From: Halichoerus grypus
Taxonomy: Eukaryota; Chordata; Mammalia; Carnivora; Phocidae
Direction of reading: 5' to 3'
NCBI RefSeq assembly: GCF_964656455.1
Contig: NC_135717.1
Location: forward strand, 7,841,033 to 7,905,032
DNA length: 64,000 nt
In this document: in pieces, positions 10,700-21,833 of the stretch
Layout: each line of letters opens with the position of its first letter
How positions within the stretch are numbered: the stretch's first letter is position 1
The notes under the pieces: model-generated
What the model saw: only the letters and a program-made list of their open reading frames with translations
Told to the model about the DNA's origin: nothing
The model's database searches: none
Translations under genes and position numbers: made by a program

Positions 10700-11180
10700 T
10701 GCCCTCCTGCCCCCCGAGCCCCGCCAGGGGGCCGCTGCGAGAGGGGGGCGGTGGGCCAGGCCCAGGGCCTGCCTGACAGATTGGGAAGACCGAGCCCCAG
10801 GGACTCGGGGGTTAAGTTTTCCTCGGCCTGTCTCCCTGGCCCCTCCGAGCTCTTTGATGGCATTAGAGCCAACCTTTTCCAGATGTGCTGAGCGGAGGGG
10901 TTTGCCGGAACTCTCCGGGGCTTCATCTGCCTCCTTCATTCCCCTCCGCCAGACGGCCCCCTGCCGGCCAGCCTCCCCCCTCTGGTTGGGTTGCCTGCTG
11001 ACTGCAAGGCCCTGCAAGGCCCTGCGATGTCCTGGACTTAGTACTTTCTTAAAACGTGGCCTTTCTTTCCTGCCCGGCCTCCGCAGCCGGCCTGTGTGGG
11101 TCCAGAAGCTCTCCGAGGCTGACCCCCCGCAGCGTGGGGGCTTGTCCAGGCTGCGTCCCCCTCCCTCGCCAGGACTCCCC
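10700..11180. other. GC-rich, CpG-enriched block
   Basis: By eye about two thirds of the bases are G or C, with roughly 27 CpG sites in 460 bases, close to but probably below the usual island criterion. Frames open on both strands (10641-11273 and the reverse) are what such composition gives by chance. No exon signals or known promoter motifs are obvious. Confidence 0.45.
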
Positions 11181-11206
11181 AGTGCCCTGCGGTCCTGGGC
11201 TCTGGT

Positions 11207-11219
11207 GGGGGGGGGGGGG
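11207..11219 (+). repeat. 13-base poly-G run
   Basis: A simple homopolymer in GC-rich intron. It may be length-variable. Confidence 0.9.
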
Positions 11220-11370
11220 CTGGGTGGAAGACACTGCCCGCTGGGCCCACTGTCCCTTGCGTCTGGCACTTAGGGATGACTAGCTGGGATTTGGAGGAGG
11301 CTGAAAACCCCCCTCCTCCTGTCTCTGAACCACAGTGGGACAGCCCCTTCCCTCCCACTGGCCCGCTGCT

Positions 11371-11389
11371 ATTAATCAAGAGATTAATA
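11371..11389. promoter_or_regulatory. Paired TAAT palindrome
   Basis: The sequence attaatcaagagattaat is a near-perfect palindrome with two homeodomain core sites facing each other. It is the only AT-rich island in about a kilobase of GC-rich intron. Function is not shown. Confidence 0.3.
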
Positions 11390-11999
11390 ATCTACTGCCT
11401 CCCTTTCTGAAACCCCCACTCCCATTTCCTGTTGAGTCTCCAGCCTGTCTCGGTACCTCCCAGTCTGGTCCTCCTCACCGTGGTCCCTGGTGGGAGGAAG
11501 TGGGGCCAGGGCAGGAGCCTGCAGGCTGAAATGCCCAGCGAGGGAGGGGCACCTGTGCCCCCACATGAGGTCTCCAGGCTGGGGATGCCCAGACCGTAGC
11601 CCTGTGCTGGCCCTGTGCTGGCATCCACCAGGGGGCCGCCTGATGCTTTGGAGACCCCCACCTTTGGAAGCCAAAGAGCCATGGCTTCCACTTACACACC
11701 TCCAGTGATGGGCACCTCACCTCTCCCGGGATCCCGTTTTTCAAACATCCTCTCTCATGTGACCTTGTGCACCCAGGGCCACGTTTGGGGAAATATAAGA
11801 CACATCTGCACCCTTTCTGGGGCAGTCATTGAGTGGCAGTAGGAGTTTGGGGGCCCTTTAGAGGACCTCATGACTTCAGCCTTCTGTACTTCCTAAGAGG
11901 GTCCCCCAGGACCAACTGCTCACGTGGGGGTTAGCTTCCCTACGTTGTTGCCCAGATAAGAACACACCAGCCCCACCAGGAGGCCTGGTTCGGTCAGAA

Positions 12000-12090
12000 C
12001 TCTGCCACTTTATAAGCTGGAGTCTGACCCCATGCTCCTCTGCAGCCTCAGTTTCCCTTTCCCCTTCTGTAAAATGAGGCCATTCATCCC
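12000..12090 (+). mobile_element. MIR fragment, plus strand
   Basis: The run ctgccactttataagctgg and cctcagtttcc with ctgtaaaatgagg follows the MIR core and 3' half. Confidence 0.6.
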
Positions 12091-13640
12091 TGCCCTACCC
12101 CTCTTTCTTGGCCAGCAGCCGCCTGACGGCCTTCCCCACCTTCCATCTCTCCCTTCCCATCTGGTGCCACACAGCCAGACATGGGTGGGGTCTTTCTAGA
12201 AAGCCAATCTGACCACCACACTCCTCCACGCCGCAGTCCCTGGGTGGCCTCCCCTTGGCTGGGAGGGCTTGGTCTCCTAGCGGGTACAAGGTTGTCTGTT
12301 GAGGAGCAGGAAAACCACATCAAGTCTTCTGTTTATTTTTTAATCTCTAAAATAAGAGCGAAATGAAGCTTTACTGATTTTTAATATATGCAAAGACAGT
12401 AAATAATACGTGTACATATACATGTGTCGACCAATACATGTATATTGCAGGCTCGAACATGTTTTGCTGATCAGGAGCGTGCTCTGAAGGCCAGGCGAGC
12501 GCCAGCCAGCGCGGTCTTCCTAAACCCAGGCCGGACTCCTTGCCTGCTTCGGGGGCTTTCGTAGCTGCCCTGCCTGTGCGTTGTCTGCTCCCCGAATGCA
12601 CCAGGTCTCACCCCAAACCACCTCCCGGCTCTCCTGGTGCTGGCTGCCTCCTCACTGTCTCAGCTCAGCAGAACTTCCTCAAGCGTCCCTCGACGTAGGA
12701 AGCCTTTTCTGGCCCCTTGTTGTGGAAGTGGCCATGCCCTACCTCCCCATCCCTACAGGCCATCAGTGTCCAAGGATGTCCCCTACCCCGACACCCTGAG
12801 CTCCAGCACTAGGCCTGGGAAGCAGCCAGCGGCTTTAGTGGAGGGGACAGACGTCAGATCAATGACAGCACAGGTGGTGGCGAGTGTTTGGAAGACAAGC
12901 CAGGGTTCTATGACAGTATAAACCAAGGGGACGCAGCCTGCAGTGGGGGTGGGTGTGACTGAGGGCCAGCTGGTCACGGAGGCCCTCTCGGAGGAGGCGG
13001 CACTTTTGTCGCGGTTATTTATTGAGTGAGTCACAACCCCCGGGAAAATATATGTCCTTGAGTTTGCCAGGTGACAGGTGACGGTGAGGGAAGTCTCAGG
13101 ATCCAACCTTCAGAGGGAGCAAATGCGGAGAGGGCAGAAGTCCCTAGATTTGGGTTGTCTTGGGGAAAAAAAAAAAAAAGCCCCAGAACTGGTGAGGTGG
13201 GAGACACCCCCTGAAGACTCCAGATGGCATTTGGAGAATTTCAAGGTAGGAAGGGATCTTTGAGTCTGGTGCATCTCAGCGCAGACTTTATAGAGAGGCG
13301 GGGACTCACTCAAGGCTCACAGATGGGCAGAGATGCATTGGAATGAACTAGAAACAAAGCAGCCAGAAATCCCTGTGTTTATCTTGCCTGACTGCATGTT
13401 TGCTCCCCTCAGGCCAAGTCAGCCTGGGCTGTCCTTGCGGGGGGCCACCCTGCACACACGCCCCAATGTCAGGATCTTGTCTGGGCCAGCAAAACCAAAG
13501 CAGCCTCATCTGACCGCTTAGATGCATCTGGGATGGGAGGTGGGGGGCAGCCGATGAAAAGACGGGCCCTGGGGTAGGTATGCATTCGAGGGTGGGGAGC
13601 GGGCTTGTCCACTTCCTGCTGGTGCAAGCCAACCGGGGGC
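12091..13640. other. Mostly unique intron with an L2-like piece
   Basis: A weak antisense L2-like stretch lies near 12800-12995 (tagtggaggggacagacg and following). The rest is unrecognised. A string of tgtacatatacatgtg with acatgtat near 12412-12441 is locally palindromic. No exon signal was found. Confidence 0.4.
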
Positions 13641-13659
13641 TCCGCTACCCACCAGCCGC

Positions 13660-13755
13660 ACAGCTTGGGCAAGGACTCTGTCCTCATCCGCAAGATGGGA
13701 CAGTGATACTCATGGTATCAGGGGGCTGAGCTCCCAAGGGTTCAGCAAATATAAC
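13660..13755 (+). mobile_element. Possible MIR fragment, plus strand
   Basis: The phrase cttgggcaaggactctgtcc and the following ccgcaagatgggacagtgat resemble a diverged MIR core. Confidence 0.4.
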
Positions 13756-13789
13756 GCCCTTACCTTCCTCTTCCTTTGCTGGGCCACTT

Positions 13790-14110
13790 TTGGCACCTGT
13801 AAAGCAGGAACGCTGAGCTGGTCAGAGGCTTCAGGAGGGCTTCCTGGAGGAGAGGGCATTTGAGGTGAGTGTGGAGATGACTGGGCCTTAACTAGATAAC
13901 AGAGGGAGAGAGAGAGAAAGAGGGAGGGCAGCCCTTAAGTGATGAGGAATGTGGTACACTGGAGATTTGGAAGGCCAATACGGCTGGAAAGCAGGAGTGA
14001 GGGGCTCGAGAGTCATCGAGGAGGCTGGTGGAGGCCAGGCCAGAGCCCTCAGGGCTTGTGGGTCACGGTGTGGAGTTTGCTCTCCACTCCACGTGGTCAC
14101 TGCAGCACCT
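13790..14110 (-). mobile_element. L2 LINE fragment, minus strand
   Basis: The words aggagggcttcctggagga, gtgtggagatgactgggcc and cttgtgggtcacggtgtgga occur in the order of antisense L2. Confidence 0.75.
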
Positions 14111-14654
14111 CAGAGTCGAGAGGAAGACAGGATGGAGGAGCATCTCCACCTTGGGGAGCATCAGGTCTCAGAGGCCAATCTTGTTTCTCTTCCTCCAATA
14201 CCCACCCGGGAGTCATTCGAGCCTTGGTGGTGGGGGTCACTCCCAGGTCTCTGTGGCTCCCACCCAGGACCTCATCCTTGGCCCTCCATGTTGCTGCCAA
14301 GGTACAAGGCTCCTGCCACCACCTGGACGGTGGGGTAAGCCCTGTGTGGGGGTGTAGCCTCTGCTGGGGAACCCTAGGCAAGCCGGGTCCTCTCCAGGAG
14401 CTCAGTGTCCCCAAATGAGACTGACCCCCAGGCTGTCAGAGGTTCGGCCAAGGCTGTAAACCCTGGGATTATGGCTGTTTGTCTTCTGGTGGGGGTGGCC
14501 TGGGGGCTGTGCTGAGTTGAAAGGGATTGCTTCCTGGGCTGGGGGATGGGAAGGGGTGGGAGGTCTCTCTGCCCCTTGGGAACAGTCTTGAAACAACGGC
14601 AGGTGGTAGAGTTGCCCCCTTACCTCACAGAGGCACTCAAGACTGCGTGTGTGC
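14111..14654. other. Unique intronic sequence
   Basis: GC-rich sequence with overlapping short frames on both strands and no recognisable family. Confidence 0.4.
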
Positions 14655-15585
14655 GTATTTGTACTTTTGTTGATTGATTGATTCTTTATTTGATTTTTGA
14701 CAAATTTAATCTAAGGTGTACAGCGTGGTGTTTGGATATATGTACACATTGTGAAATGATTAACCACAATCAAACTAATGAACATATCCCCCACCTCCCA
14801 TACTGACCGTTTTTGTGTGTGTGGTGAGAGCCCTTGGGATCTCCTCTCTTAGCAAATTCCAGGTATACGATACGTCATTATTAACGACAGTGTTCGCATT
14901 GTTCGGTGGGTTTCTAGGACTTACCGGTCTTATACCTAAAAGTTTGTACCCTTTTATCAAGATCTTCCTCTTTCCCCCACCTCCTAGCCTCTGGTAACCC
15001 CCATTCTACTCCGTGTTCCTGTGAGTGCTACTCTTTTGTTGTTGTTATTCCGTATACGAGATCATATGATTTTTGTCTTTCTGTGTCTGGTTTATTTCAC
15101 TTAGCAGAATCCATGGTGTCACAAAGGGCGGGAGTTCCTTCTTTTTTATGACTGAATAGTCTTCCGGTGTGTATACGTGTGTGTGTATATATATCATTTC
15201 TTCATGCATTCGTCTGTTGATGGCTAGTCGGGTTGCCCCATGTCTTGGCTGACATGGACAATGCTGCAGTGAGCATGGGGATGCAGATGTCTCTTTGAGC
15301 TACCGATCTCATTTCCTTTGGATAAAGACCCGGAAGTGGGGCTGCTGGGTCACGTGATCATTCTTCTTTCTAATAATCTGAGGACCCCCCAAACTGTTTT
15401 CCACAGTGGCTGAACCAATTGGCATTCCCACCAACAGCGCACGAGGGCTCCTTCTTCCCCACGTCCACGTGAATCCACGTATCTTTTGTCTTATTGAGTG
15501 TAGCCACCCCAAGAGGTGTGAGGTGATAGCTCGTGACCTTGATTTGCGTTTCCCTTCCTAGTTATTTATTGATGTGGCTGTAATA
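14655..15585 (-). mobile_element. Antisense L1, 3' end
   Basis: It carries the reverse complement of an L1 3' UTR and ORF2 end: gtgtacagcgtggtg, tgcagtgagcatggggatg and aagacccggaagtgggg. It ends in gatttgcgtttcccttc. It is truncated on its 5' side. Confidence 0.87.
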
Positions 15586-15688
15586 GGCGAGGTAGATGAG
15601 CTGGTGCTTGGGAGGACTTTGTGGTCTGGAGGGGCAATTGATACGGAATAGCTTCATTACCATGATTATAATTGAAAACAGTAGCTGT

Positions 15689-16380
15689 ATTAGGGTTCTC
15701 CAGAGGAGCCGAACCAATAGGATATATGGAGATATATAGAAAGAGGTTTAGAGTAGGAATTGACTCACGCAATTATGGAGGCTGAGCGGTCCCATCATGT
15801 GCCATCTGCAAGCTGGAGGCCCAGGAAAGCCTGTGTTGTGCTTCCAGGGAGACCTGGGGGGTCGATGTTGTAATCCCTAGTTCAAGTCCCGAGACCCAAG
15901 AACCAGGAGTGCTGACGTCCAAGGGCAGGAGAAGATGGATGTCTCCGCTCCAGAAGAGAGTAAATGCGCCCTTTCTCTGTTCTCTTCAGGCCCTCAGTAG
16001 AATGGCTGATGCCCGCCTGCATTGGTGAGGGCAGATTTTTTTTTTTAGGATTTTATTTATTTATTTATCTGAGAGAGAGCACGAGCAGGTGGGAGGGGCA
16101 GAGGGAGAGGGAGAAGCAGACTCCCCACTGAGGAGGGAGCCTGACTCGGGACTCCATCCCAGGACTGCGGGATCATGACCTGAGCAGAAGGCAGACACCT
16201 AACCGACTGAGCCACCCAGGTGCCCAGAGGGCAGATTTTCTTAACTCAGCCTACCAATTCAGTGCTGGTCTCTTCTGGAAACCCTCACACGTTTTACCAA
16301 TTATGGGGGCACCAGTTAGTCCAGTCTGGGGGACACGTACAAGTACCCATCACAGTAGCTAACATTTACTGCATTCCTAC
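15689..16380. repeat. Old interspersed repeat, LTR-like, split by a SINE
   Basis: It begins tgtattagggttctccagag, continues ccaataggatatat and ttatggaggctg, and resumes after the SINE with cttaactcagcctacc. I know this as a common mammalian dispersed repeat but cannot name its family with confidence. Confidence 0.45.
16027..16239 (-). mobile_element. CAN SINE, minus strand, 13-bp duplication
   Basis: The body is 16040-16226. The direct repeat gagggcagatttt is identical at 16027-16039 and 16227-16239. Confidence 0.95.
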
Positions 16381-16554
16381 CTGGAAATTGTGTTCACCTT
16401 GAAATGCCAGACTGGTGGCTTAAGCAATAAACATGTACTCAGTAGACAGCTCTTGAGTTTGGGCAGTCCAAGATCAAGGTTATGGAGCAATTGGACCCCA
16501 GGCGCTGCTGCTCGGCATGTGAACTGCTTTGCCCAAATAGGTTTGGGGCACCTG

Positions 16555-17097
16555 TTTGCAGCATCTACTAAAGCAAAACCTATATCCATCCCGTGGGCCA
16601 GCAATGCTGCTCCTGGGAATATACTCCAGAGAAATGAAAACATGGGTTCACAAAGACTTGTACAGGAGTGCTCATCACATCTTTCTCCGTCCTAGTTCGA
16701 GACTAGAAGCAACCCAAATGGTCAATCAACAAGAAAATGGGCCAACTGGGGCCCATTTCTATAATGGAATATTATTTAGTAACAGAGAGGAACAAAATGA
16801 CCCTGCACTTAACAACACGGATGAACCTCAGGCTAAGGCTGAGTAAAAGAAGGTGGCACAAACCAGCGCATGCTGCGAGGTTCTGTGTATATGAGATTCT
16901 AGAATGGGGGGGAGGGGAGGGGGAGAGAAATCAGAATGGATATGCCTGGGGGCAGGGTAGTCATTTTGGAGGGGGCACGGGTGACTTTTGACTTGGGACC
17001 ATTGGTTTACACATAGGTAAAAGTCTATTAAGCTAAACACTAGATTTATCTATTTTGCTGCATATACATTATATTTTAATAAAAAAGAAAAAAAAAC
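16555..17097 (+). mobile_element. Sense L1, 3' end with poly(A)
   Basis: On the + strand it reads ccagagaaatgaaaacatg, acaatggaatat-like ctataatggaatattattta, gatgaacctcaggctaagg and an A-rich end (taataaaaaagaaaaaaaa). It is one of the few LINEs here on the same strand as COL26A1, and its A-rich end includes an aataaa signal. Sequence at 16400-16500 just upstream looks like a fragment of an antisense MaLR LTR. Confidence 0.8.
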
Positions 17098-17199
17098 CCC
17101 ACTTTAATGTGAGGTGTGAATTCGGTGCTTCGCTTCATAGCACTTACCGTGGCCCGTGGTCGTCTGTTCACGTGTGTGGTTCTGTGGCCGAGCAGAGCT

Positions 17200-17285
17200 G
17201 TGCCCGTCTTCTTCATGCTTGTGTTCCCATTGTCTGGCACCCAGCAGGCTCTCAGTGTGTACCTGCTGAGTGCACGCATGAGCGT
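17200..17285 (+). mobile_element. L2 3' terminal fragment, plus strand
   Basis: The phrase cattgtctggcacccagcag with ctcagtgtgtacctgctgag resembles the L2 3' terminus. Confidence 0.4.
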
Positions 17286-17329
17286 TGGGGTCAAAGCAAG
17301 CTCCGGGCATGGAGCTGTGGGAGGGCTCA

Positions 17330-17720
17330 GGAGGGAGCCTGTGGACTCTGGCCAGGAGTGGGGGTGCTTCACAGAGGAGGATGACAGGTGAGTCACACCC
17401 TGAAGGCTCTTGGGAATTTTCTCAGGCAGAGTAAAGGAGGAAGGGCAGGTAGGCAGAGGAGCCTGCGTGTGCAAAGGCCCAGGGGCAAGAAGAGCAGGTT
17501 GTGCTGTGGTGGTAGGGGGTTGGCTGGGGGTGGCAGGAGGAAGGGAGCATAGAAAGGTAGGCAGGGCCTTCTTTACTGACTTAAAGAGCTTAGTCCTTAG
17601 TCTATGGGAGCCATGGGAGGTTTTGAGAGAGGGCAGTCACAAAATTGGATCTGCATTTTAGAAAGATCACTGGGTTTGTAGACTGGATCCCAGTGGACGG
17701 GCTGGGAGTTCTTCAGGAAA
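17330..17720 (-). mobile_element. L2 LINE, minus strand
   Basis: The order gtgtgcaaaggcccagggg, ggtaggcagggccttc, gggagccatgggaggttttg and agaaagatcactgggtttg is clear antisense L2. Confidence 0.8.
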
Positions 17721-18064
17721 TGTAGGAGGGGAAAGCCCAGCCTGGGCCAGGCTTCGAATACTGCCTGTTGCCCAGGGCACTCAGGGGAGACCTGAGGGGT
17801 CTGCCAGGCTGAGCCCGGGCCCTCAGGGCTGGAGAAGCAGCGCCACCTACTGGTGTGCCCTGCTCCTGGACATCACAGGTCATCTGGTTCCTTCTGGTCC
17901 CAGAGTGGGGCACGTCAGCCCATGGTCCTCTGAATGAGGGGCAGTAAGGGACCTTTCTGGGGGACAAGCTTTCCCTCTGCTTCAAAGCCCAAGATCAGGA
18001 TCTTGTGCAGATGTAGGGAGGGAAAATATTCCCTTGTGCCAAACAAACGCAAATTAGTATTGGT

Positions 18065-18312
18065 AGGTTCTGCCAGTTCTGTCTGCGTTTGGATCCTAGT
18101 CCCGTTACCTTCTGGCAGTGTGACCTTGAGAAAGTTGCTTAACTTCTCTGTGCCTCAGTTTTCTCATCTGTAAATTAGGATTAGTAGTAGTATCCACCTG
18201 CTAGGACTGTTATGAGTCAGCACATGGACAACACTCAGAACAGTGCCTGGGGCATGGTGAATACTCAAAGCTCTTATGATACCTGTTCTTATTTCCATCA
18301 TCATCATCATTC
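18065..18312 (+). mobile_element. MIR, nearly complete, plus strand
   Basis: The core (gtgaccttgagaaagttgct, cttctctgtgcctcagttt, tcatctgtaaattagg) and the 3' part (ggactgttatgagtcagca, cagtgcctggggcatggtg) are all present. A short (ATC)n run closes it. Confidence 0.88.
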
Positions 18313-18959
18313 AAGGCGTGGATGGAGGGATGCCTGGTGCATTTGCCTGGCTCAGGGGCCGGAGGGGGAGGGACAGCCTATGGCTCAGGGGGGCCAGAGA
18401 GCGGCCGTGTGAGCAGGACAAGGGCCTGCACGCATGGCTAAGCAGTCAGACCGTCCTGACCGCAGCGGGGACGGCCGAAGGGCGTGGGCCGGGAGGAATG
18501 AGGTCAGATCTGCATTTTGCGAACCAGCATCTGTGCACGCTTCCTGCTCTGGGCGCCTCGCACACGCACCCTCCCAGCGAGCCTCACGCCCCGCATCCTA
18601 GTCTCTGTGGTGTCCTCATAAGTAATGCGTGCAAGTCCATATCGTGAGTTAGGGGCAGAGCCCAAAGCCCACAGTCCAGGGCCCCATCCACCCCATGGGG
18701 CTGAGGTTATAGGAGGCACCCATCCGTGGCATCGGCTGCACTTGGCAGGATGCGAGCCGCAAGACACTTGACCCCTTCCCTGCCCTGCACGTCTGCCCCG
18801 GGTGGGGCTTCCATAGCCTTTCTGCTCCCTCTCAGCCAGAGCAACGTCTTATTCCAGGAATCAGTGAAAAAATTGGCATCTTTTATCTAAATTAAAGCTC
18901 CCTCCCTCTCCTAGCTGGGCTTGCTTCCGGCTGGGAGACCTGCAGCAGGAAGGCGGTGT

Positions 18960-19095
18960 GAGGGTGTGAGCGTGTGAATGAGTGCCTGTGAGTGTTGAGT
19001 GTGAGCATGTGTGCATGTGTGAGCATGAAAGCACGGGAGCCCGTGGGTGCACACAGGAGGGTGTGTGTGTGACTGTGTGCGTGTGTGCTTATTAT
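18960..19095. repeat. GT-rich imperfect repeat
   Basis: Words of gtgtgag, gtgcatgtgtgag and gtgtgtgtgactgtgtgc follow one another for about 135 bases. It may take up left-handed DNA but has no clear unit. Confidence 0.75.
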
Positions 19096-19389
19096 CACCT
19101 GTTTATTATCTATGTGTGCTCCTCGGACCCAGGCTCAGCAGCCCCGATGGCCCACCAGGTCACTTGCCGTGGGGTGACGATGGGACACAGTTCCTCTGTC
19201 TGCCTTGCCCCTCTGGCCTGCCGCAGAGCTTCCTGGGGGGCAGTCGAGAGTCTAAAGATCTGGGTCCACTGTCCTGGTCCCAGCGTGGACGTCTCTCTGT
19301 GCAGACTCCTGGCTTCTCACTCGAAGTTTCCTGCCCCTGGCTGCACATAGCCTCACGCCCCCCTTAGATCTCCAGGGGAAAGCTGGTTT

Positions 19390-19720
19390 GCCAGAATGTT
19401 CATGAAACATGAGCGAGAGGACTCTTTTTTTTTTTTGTAAAAGAGAAATTAGTGTAACAGGATTGTTCAGATCGAGTGCAATATTTCTGAAATTCGAGAT
19501 GTGACTCGTGTGTTTTCCTGTCAACGGGGCATCTTGAAACGTCACTTCTGCTGCTACCAATTAATTCATAATTTTCCCATTCCCCGATTAAGTTGCTTGG
19601 TGTCAGCAGATTCGGGTTTTGTGAAGTCACGTAGCTTTGCTCTCAGGAGGAAGATGTGCAAACGTGATCAAGCGGCGAAGTCATAACGATGCATGCAAAT
19701 TGAATAATAAAGCCAAGTGT
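19390..19720. promoter_or_regulatory. Candidate conserved non-coding element
   Basis: This stretch matches no repeat I know and is flanked by unique GC-rich sequence and an L1. It is dense in sites: ccaattaattcataat, cccgattaagttg, an octamer-like atgcaaat within gatgcatgcaaattgaat, and CRE-like gtgaagtcacgtag and aaacgtcacttc. It retains several CpGs in AT-rich context. I infer a possible enhancer; conservation was not measured. Confidence 0.4.
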
Positions 19721-19734
19721 ATCCTCCTTGTGAG

Positions 19735-20860
19735 ATTGGGTCATATGTTCGTGTGTGTATGTGTGTATTGGGGTATGATTAACATTCCATGTTATATTAG
19801 TTTCAGGTGTATTGTATTTGATTTGATATTTATATGTATTGCAAAATGATCACCACAATACGTCTAGTTAATATCTGTCACCACATACAGTTACAAAAAT
19901 TGTTTTTCTTGTGATGAGCACTTGAAGATCTACTCTCTTAGCAATTTTTATATATGACACTCAGTCTTATTAACTATAGTCACCATGCCGTACATCACAT
20001 CCCAAGACCTTTACATTTTATTTTATATCTGGAAGTTTCTGCCTTTTGATCCTCCCTTCCCCCATTATGCCTGCCCTTACCCCCCGACTCTGGCAACCAT
20101 CAGTCTATCTGTATCTATGACCTCAGTTGTTTTTTCCTTAGATGCCACATATAAGTGAGATCATCCAGTATTTGTCTTTCTCTGTCTGACTTATTTCACT
20201 TAGCATAATGCCCTCACGGTTCATCCATTGCTGTCGCAAATGGCAAGATTTCTTCCCTTTTTATGGCTCCGTAGTATTCCATCGTGTACATATATCACAT
20301 TTTCTTATCTGTTCCTCTGTCGATGGACACTTAAGTTATTTCATGTGTTGGCTATTGTAAATAAGGCTACGATGACCATGGGGGCACAGATCTCTTTTTG
20401 AGTTAGTGTTTTCGTTTTCTTTGGATCAGTCCCCAGAAGTGGAATTGCTGGATCAAATAGGAGTCCTATTTTTTCTTTTTTAAAAGATTTTTTATTTTTA
20501 TTAGAGAGAGAGAGAGAGTGCAAGCAGGGGGAGCAGCAGGTAGAGGGAGAGGGAGAAGCAGGCCTCCCGCCGAGCCGGGAGCCCGATGTGGGGCTCGATC
20601 CCAGGACTCTGGAATCATGACCTGGGCCGAAGGCAGTTGCTTAACCAACTGAGCCACCCAGGCGCCCCGGGAGTCCTATTTTTAATTTTTTGAGGAACCG
20701 CCATACCATTTCCCACAGTGGCTGCACCAGTTTGCATTCCCTCCGACACTGCATGAGGTTTCCCCTTTGTCCACATCGTCGCCCACACCTGTTGTTTCTT
20801 GTGCTGTTGATGGTCGCCATTCAGACAGGTGTGAGGTGATAGCTCATGGTGGTGTGGTCA
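19735..20860 (-). mobile_element. Antisense L1, 3' end, split by a SINE
   Basis: The + strand reads ggggtatgattaacattcc, ctttttatggctccgtagta, cgatggacacttaagtta and tccccagaagtggaattgct. It is interrupted at 20474-20669 and resumes with ttttgaggaaccgccatac, ending in ggtgtgaggtgatagctca. Confidence 0.9.
20460..20683 (-). mobile_element. CAN SINE inside an L1, 14-bp duplication
   Basis: The body is about 20474-20669. The L1 word ggagtcctattttt is repeated at 20460-20473 and 20670-20683, proving insertion into an already resident L1. Confidence 0.95.
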
Positions 20861-20994
20861 CACATCTTATGTCTTGGAGTTTTGTAAAATAGTATCAGGC
20901 TTTTTTGCAAGGAAAATATCAAAACTGCAGGAGTGTGAAATCTGGCCCGGAATCCACAGCAGTTTGCAGGGGAATAGGGTCCCACAATGGGGCT

Positions 20995-21125
20995 GCAAGT
21001 TTTCATTGGTGTGTCTCGCTCATCCACGAGGCTGTGATTTTCTCGAAGGCAGGACTCAGTTCTATCAGTCTGTGACCACAGTATGACATTAAGTTGGCGC
21101 TCAATAAGTGTTCATTGGATGAATC
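20995..21125 (+). mobile_element. L2 3' end, plus strand
   Basis: The terminal phrase gcgctcaataagtgttcat with ggatgaatcagcc is the L2 3' end, preceded by tctcgaaggcaggactcag. Confidence 0.65.
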
Positions 21126-21237
21126 AGCCAAAGGAAATGATTGGGACAAAGTGCTGGAGTTCAGGAACTTTTGGGTGGTTGGAAGTTGAGGACGTCCTAA
21201 CGATAGTTTTCTTTTCCTTCTTCATCATCTTGGTCAA

Positions 21238-21560
21238 CGTCTTAGCTCAGGCTGCCACAGCAAAATATCACAGACTGGGGGGTTTCAACAACAGAAGTGT
21301 GTTTTCTCAGACGGTCACCTTCTCGCTGGGTCCTCACACGGCCTCTCCGTGTGTGCATGAACTGAGATCTCTTTCTCTGTCCTCCTCTTCTTATGAGGCC
21401 ACCAGCTCTGATGGATTAGGGCCCCACCCTGATGACCTCATTAAACTGTAATTACCTCCTAAAGACGCTCTATGCAAATAGAGACACATGATGGCGGGGG
21501 GGCGGGGGGGACACAAGGCTTCAACATACGGATTCTGAGGACACAATTCAATCCATGGCA
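21238..21560 (-). mobile_element. MaLR (MLT1-type) LTR, minus strand
   Basis: Landmarks are caaaatatcacagactgggg, cttatgaggccaccagctct, ggattagggccccaccctg and cttcaacatacggattctg, ending acaattcaatccatggca. These are the reverse complement of an MLT1-like LTR. Its sense relative occurs at 30629-30993. A G-rich patch lies at 21494-21510. Confidence 0.72.
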
Positions 21561-21599
21561 GACATTTTCCCACCCTCGGTGGCCATGCTTGGAAACTTG

Positions 21600-21725
21600 C
21601 CGGAAGGCAGAGCTGGGAGGGACTTTATAATGCATCCAGCACAGAGAGGGGTGGTCACTTGCCCAGGGCTACACAGCCAGTGGGCACAGAGCCGGGATGA
21701 CAGGCTCCACTACCCAGGCGGCTCC
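21600..21725 (-). mobile_element. MIR fragment, minus strand
   Basis: The core reads tcacttgcccagggctacac followed by agccagtgggcacagagc. It ends about 100 bases before the second EMI exon. Confidence 0.75.
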
Positions 21726-21805
21726 CAGAGCCCTGGGCTGGGTGCTCTCTGCAGAAGTGGGATCTGGGCTGGGGGGGTGGGCAGGTGGATGGGCGCTCAC
21801 ACTAT

Positions 21806-21833
21806 CCTGACGCTGCCCTTGTGTTAGTTACAG
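21806..21833 (+). promoter_or_regulatory. COL26A1: Tandem 3' splice site of the second EMI exon
   Basis: A candidate branch site cctgac lies at 21806-21811, followed by a short pyrimidine-rich stretch. Two AG acceptors follow: gtgttag ending at 21827 and ttacag ending at 21833. They are six bases apart, so both preserve the frame. The proximal site gives V-S-Y-R-T-L and the distal site V-R-T-L. The distal site, followed by G, fits the acceptor consensus better. Which is used cannot be told from DNA alone. Confidence 0.75.

Larger units (their letters stand above)
3788..21827 (+). other. COL26A1: COL26A1 intron between the two EMI exons
   Basis: This 18,040-base intron begins gtaaag and ends gtgttag. 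It interrupts a codon after base two. The neighbouring exons join to read LVSYRTLIRP, a continuous EMI domain, which confirms the pairing. It holds an L2 split by an L1, further L1, L2, MIR and MaLR copies, three CAN SINEs (7595, 16040 and 20474), a GC-rich block at 10.4-11.3 kb and a 55-bp inverted repeat near its 5' end. Confidence 0.92.

Noticed and set aside
10641..11273. Frames of about 200 codons open on both strands
   Set aside because: Explained by the GC-rich block; no codon-use asymmetry or domain on either strand.
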